From contig CAZVUN010000127.1 in assembly GCA_964629975.1 (NCBI GenBank), positions 1 to 8,068 of the forward strand: a DNA stretch of 8,068 nucleotides. Reading direction: 5' to 3'. Every line of letters starts with the position of its first letter. Positions within the stretch are counted from its first letter, which is position 1. The stretch comes from G020354085 sp964629975. Lineage in GTDB: Bacteria > Pseudomonadota > Gammaproteobacteria > Acidiferrobacterales > Sulfurifustaceae. A model generated the notes under the pieces. The model made no database searches and was not told where the DNA came from. It worked only from the letters and a program-made list of their open reading frames with translations. Position numbers and translations under genes: made by a program. This document shows, one piece after another, positions 7,653 to 8,068 of the stretch.

Positions 7653-8066
7653 TCAGCGAAGTGACGCGTTGCCCAGTCTGGCGAGGCAGTCGAGGTAGGT
7701 CGCCTCGCTCGGCGCACCGCCGTGGCGCGCCGCCTGCCACAGCATCTCGGCCAGGCATTCCATCATGTGATGCTGCACGGCGTGCTCGTCCGGCAGACGC
7801 CTGAGCAGACGCTGATAGTGGGCGCGCACGCCGCTCGGCTGGTCGAGCGACAGCTGCTCCTCGAGCGAGATGTGCATCGCCATGTGCAGGAATGGGTTGG
7901 TCTCGCCCATCTCGGGCAGATAGTCGCGGTCGCGGTAGCCGTCCGGGTTGGTGAGCACCGCGTGGTACTCCGGATGGCGCAGCGCCACGTCCACCACCAG
8001 CCGCTCGATGCCCTCGAGCGGCTGGCCCTGTTGATGACGCTGCCAGGCGCGGAAGAACACCGCGCG
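7653..8066 (-). CDS. DUF1841 family protein, 5' end cut by the window
   Basis: Conserved proteobacterial protein of unknown function (DUF1841, PF08897), probably cytoplasmic and helical. At least 138 codons are visible and the frame is open to the window edge. Family members begin about a dozen residues further upstream, so the GTG at 8060 is only an internal codon. Recognisable family motifs are PLEGIERLVVDVALRHPEYH, MGETNPFLHMAMHISLEEQL, the QPSGVRAHYQRLL helix and HHMMECLAEMLWQAARHG. The many His and acidic residues in HPEYH, NPFLHM, MHISLEEQ and HHMMECL might suggest metal binding, but I know of no demonstrated function. It is upstream of the bufferin genes on the same strand, separated by 135 bases holding a large stem-loop, so it is probably an unrelated housekeeping neighbour. 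Confidence 0.9.
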   Translation of the reverse strand, partial: RAVFFRAWQRHQQGQPLEGIERLVVDVALRHPEYHAVLTNPDGYRDRDYLPEMGETNPFLHMAMHISLEEQLSLDQPSGVRAHYQRLLRRLPDEHAVQHHMMECLAEMLWQAARHGGAPSEATYLDCLARLGNASLR

Positions 8067-8068
8067 CA

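Overview
This is a GC-rich (roughly two-thirds G+C by eye), densely coded window from a proteobacterial chromosome, most likely beta- or gammaproteobacterial. The clues are a dihydrolipoyl dehydrogenase preceded by an Ala/Pro-rich linker of the kind that joins an N-terminal lipoyl domain, the short form of ArgG, and PpnP (DUF1255), DUF1841 and TIGR02943-type sigma-factor proteins. There are no tRNA or rRNA genes, insertion sequences or CRISPR arrays. Every gap between genes is shorter than 140 bases.

Left part, + strand (1-3839): the 3' part of lpdA (E3 of the pyruvate or 2-oxoacid dehydrogenase complex, cut by the window edge); argG (argininosuccinate synthase); ppnP (nucleoside phosphorylase), which overlaps the argG stop codon; and a gene for a degenerate DUF2064/GT-A-like protein. 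That last gene has an extended -10 box ending only 8 bases before its ATG, so its transcript may be leaderless. These are housekeeping genes. The DUF2064-like gene converges on the next operon with a 4-base overlap of the two 3' ends.

Right part, - strand (read from 8068 down to 3836): a DUF1841 gene cut by the window edge, then a seven-gene block. In order these encode a six-cysteine exported DUF2282 peptide, an ECF sigma factor, a small soluble zinc-finger anti-sigma factor, a four-cysteine DUF2282 peptide (BufA), a DUF692 multinuclear iron oxidase (BufB), its DUF2063 partner (BufC) and a DoxX membrane protein (BufD). The last four form a complete bufferin operon, a RiPP metallophore pathway. 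In it a Sec-exported Cys-containing precursor is modified on cysteines by BufB/BufC and then binds metal (copper in the studied cases) in the periplasm. The sigma/anti-sigma pair immediately upstream very probably switches it on under metal or thiol stress.

The most interesting part is the second precursor-like gene on the far side of the regulators. It aligns without gaps to BufA over the core (29 of 48 residues identical by hand count). It has gained two cysteines, one of which replaces a tryptophan of the neighbouring BufA. A long two-part stem-loop lies just upstream of it. One BufB/BufC pair may therefore serve two different precursors.
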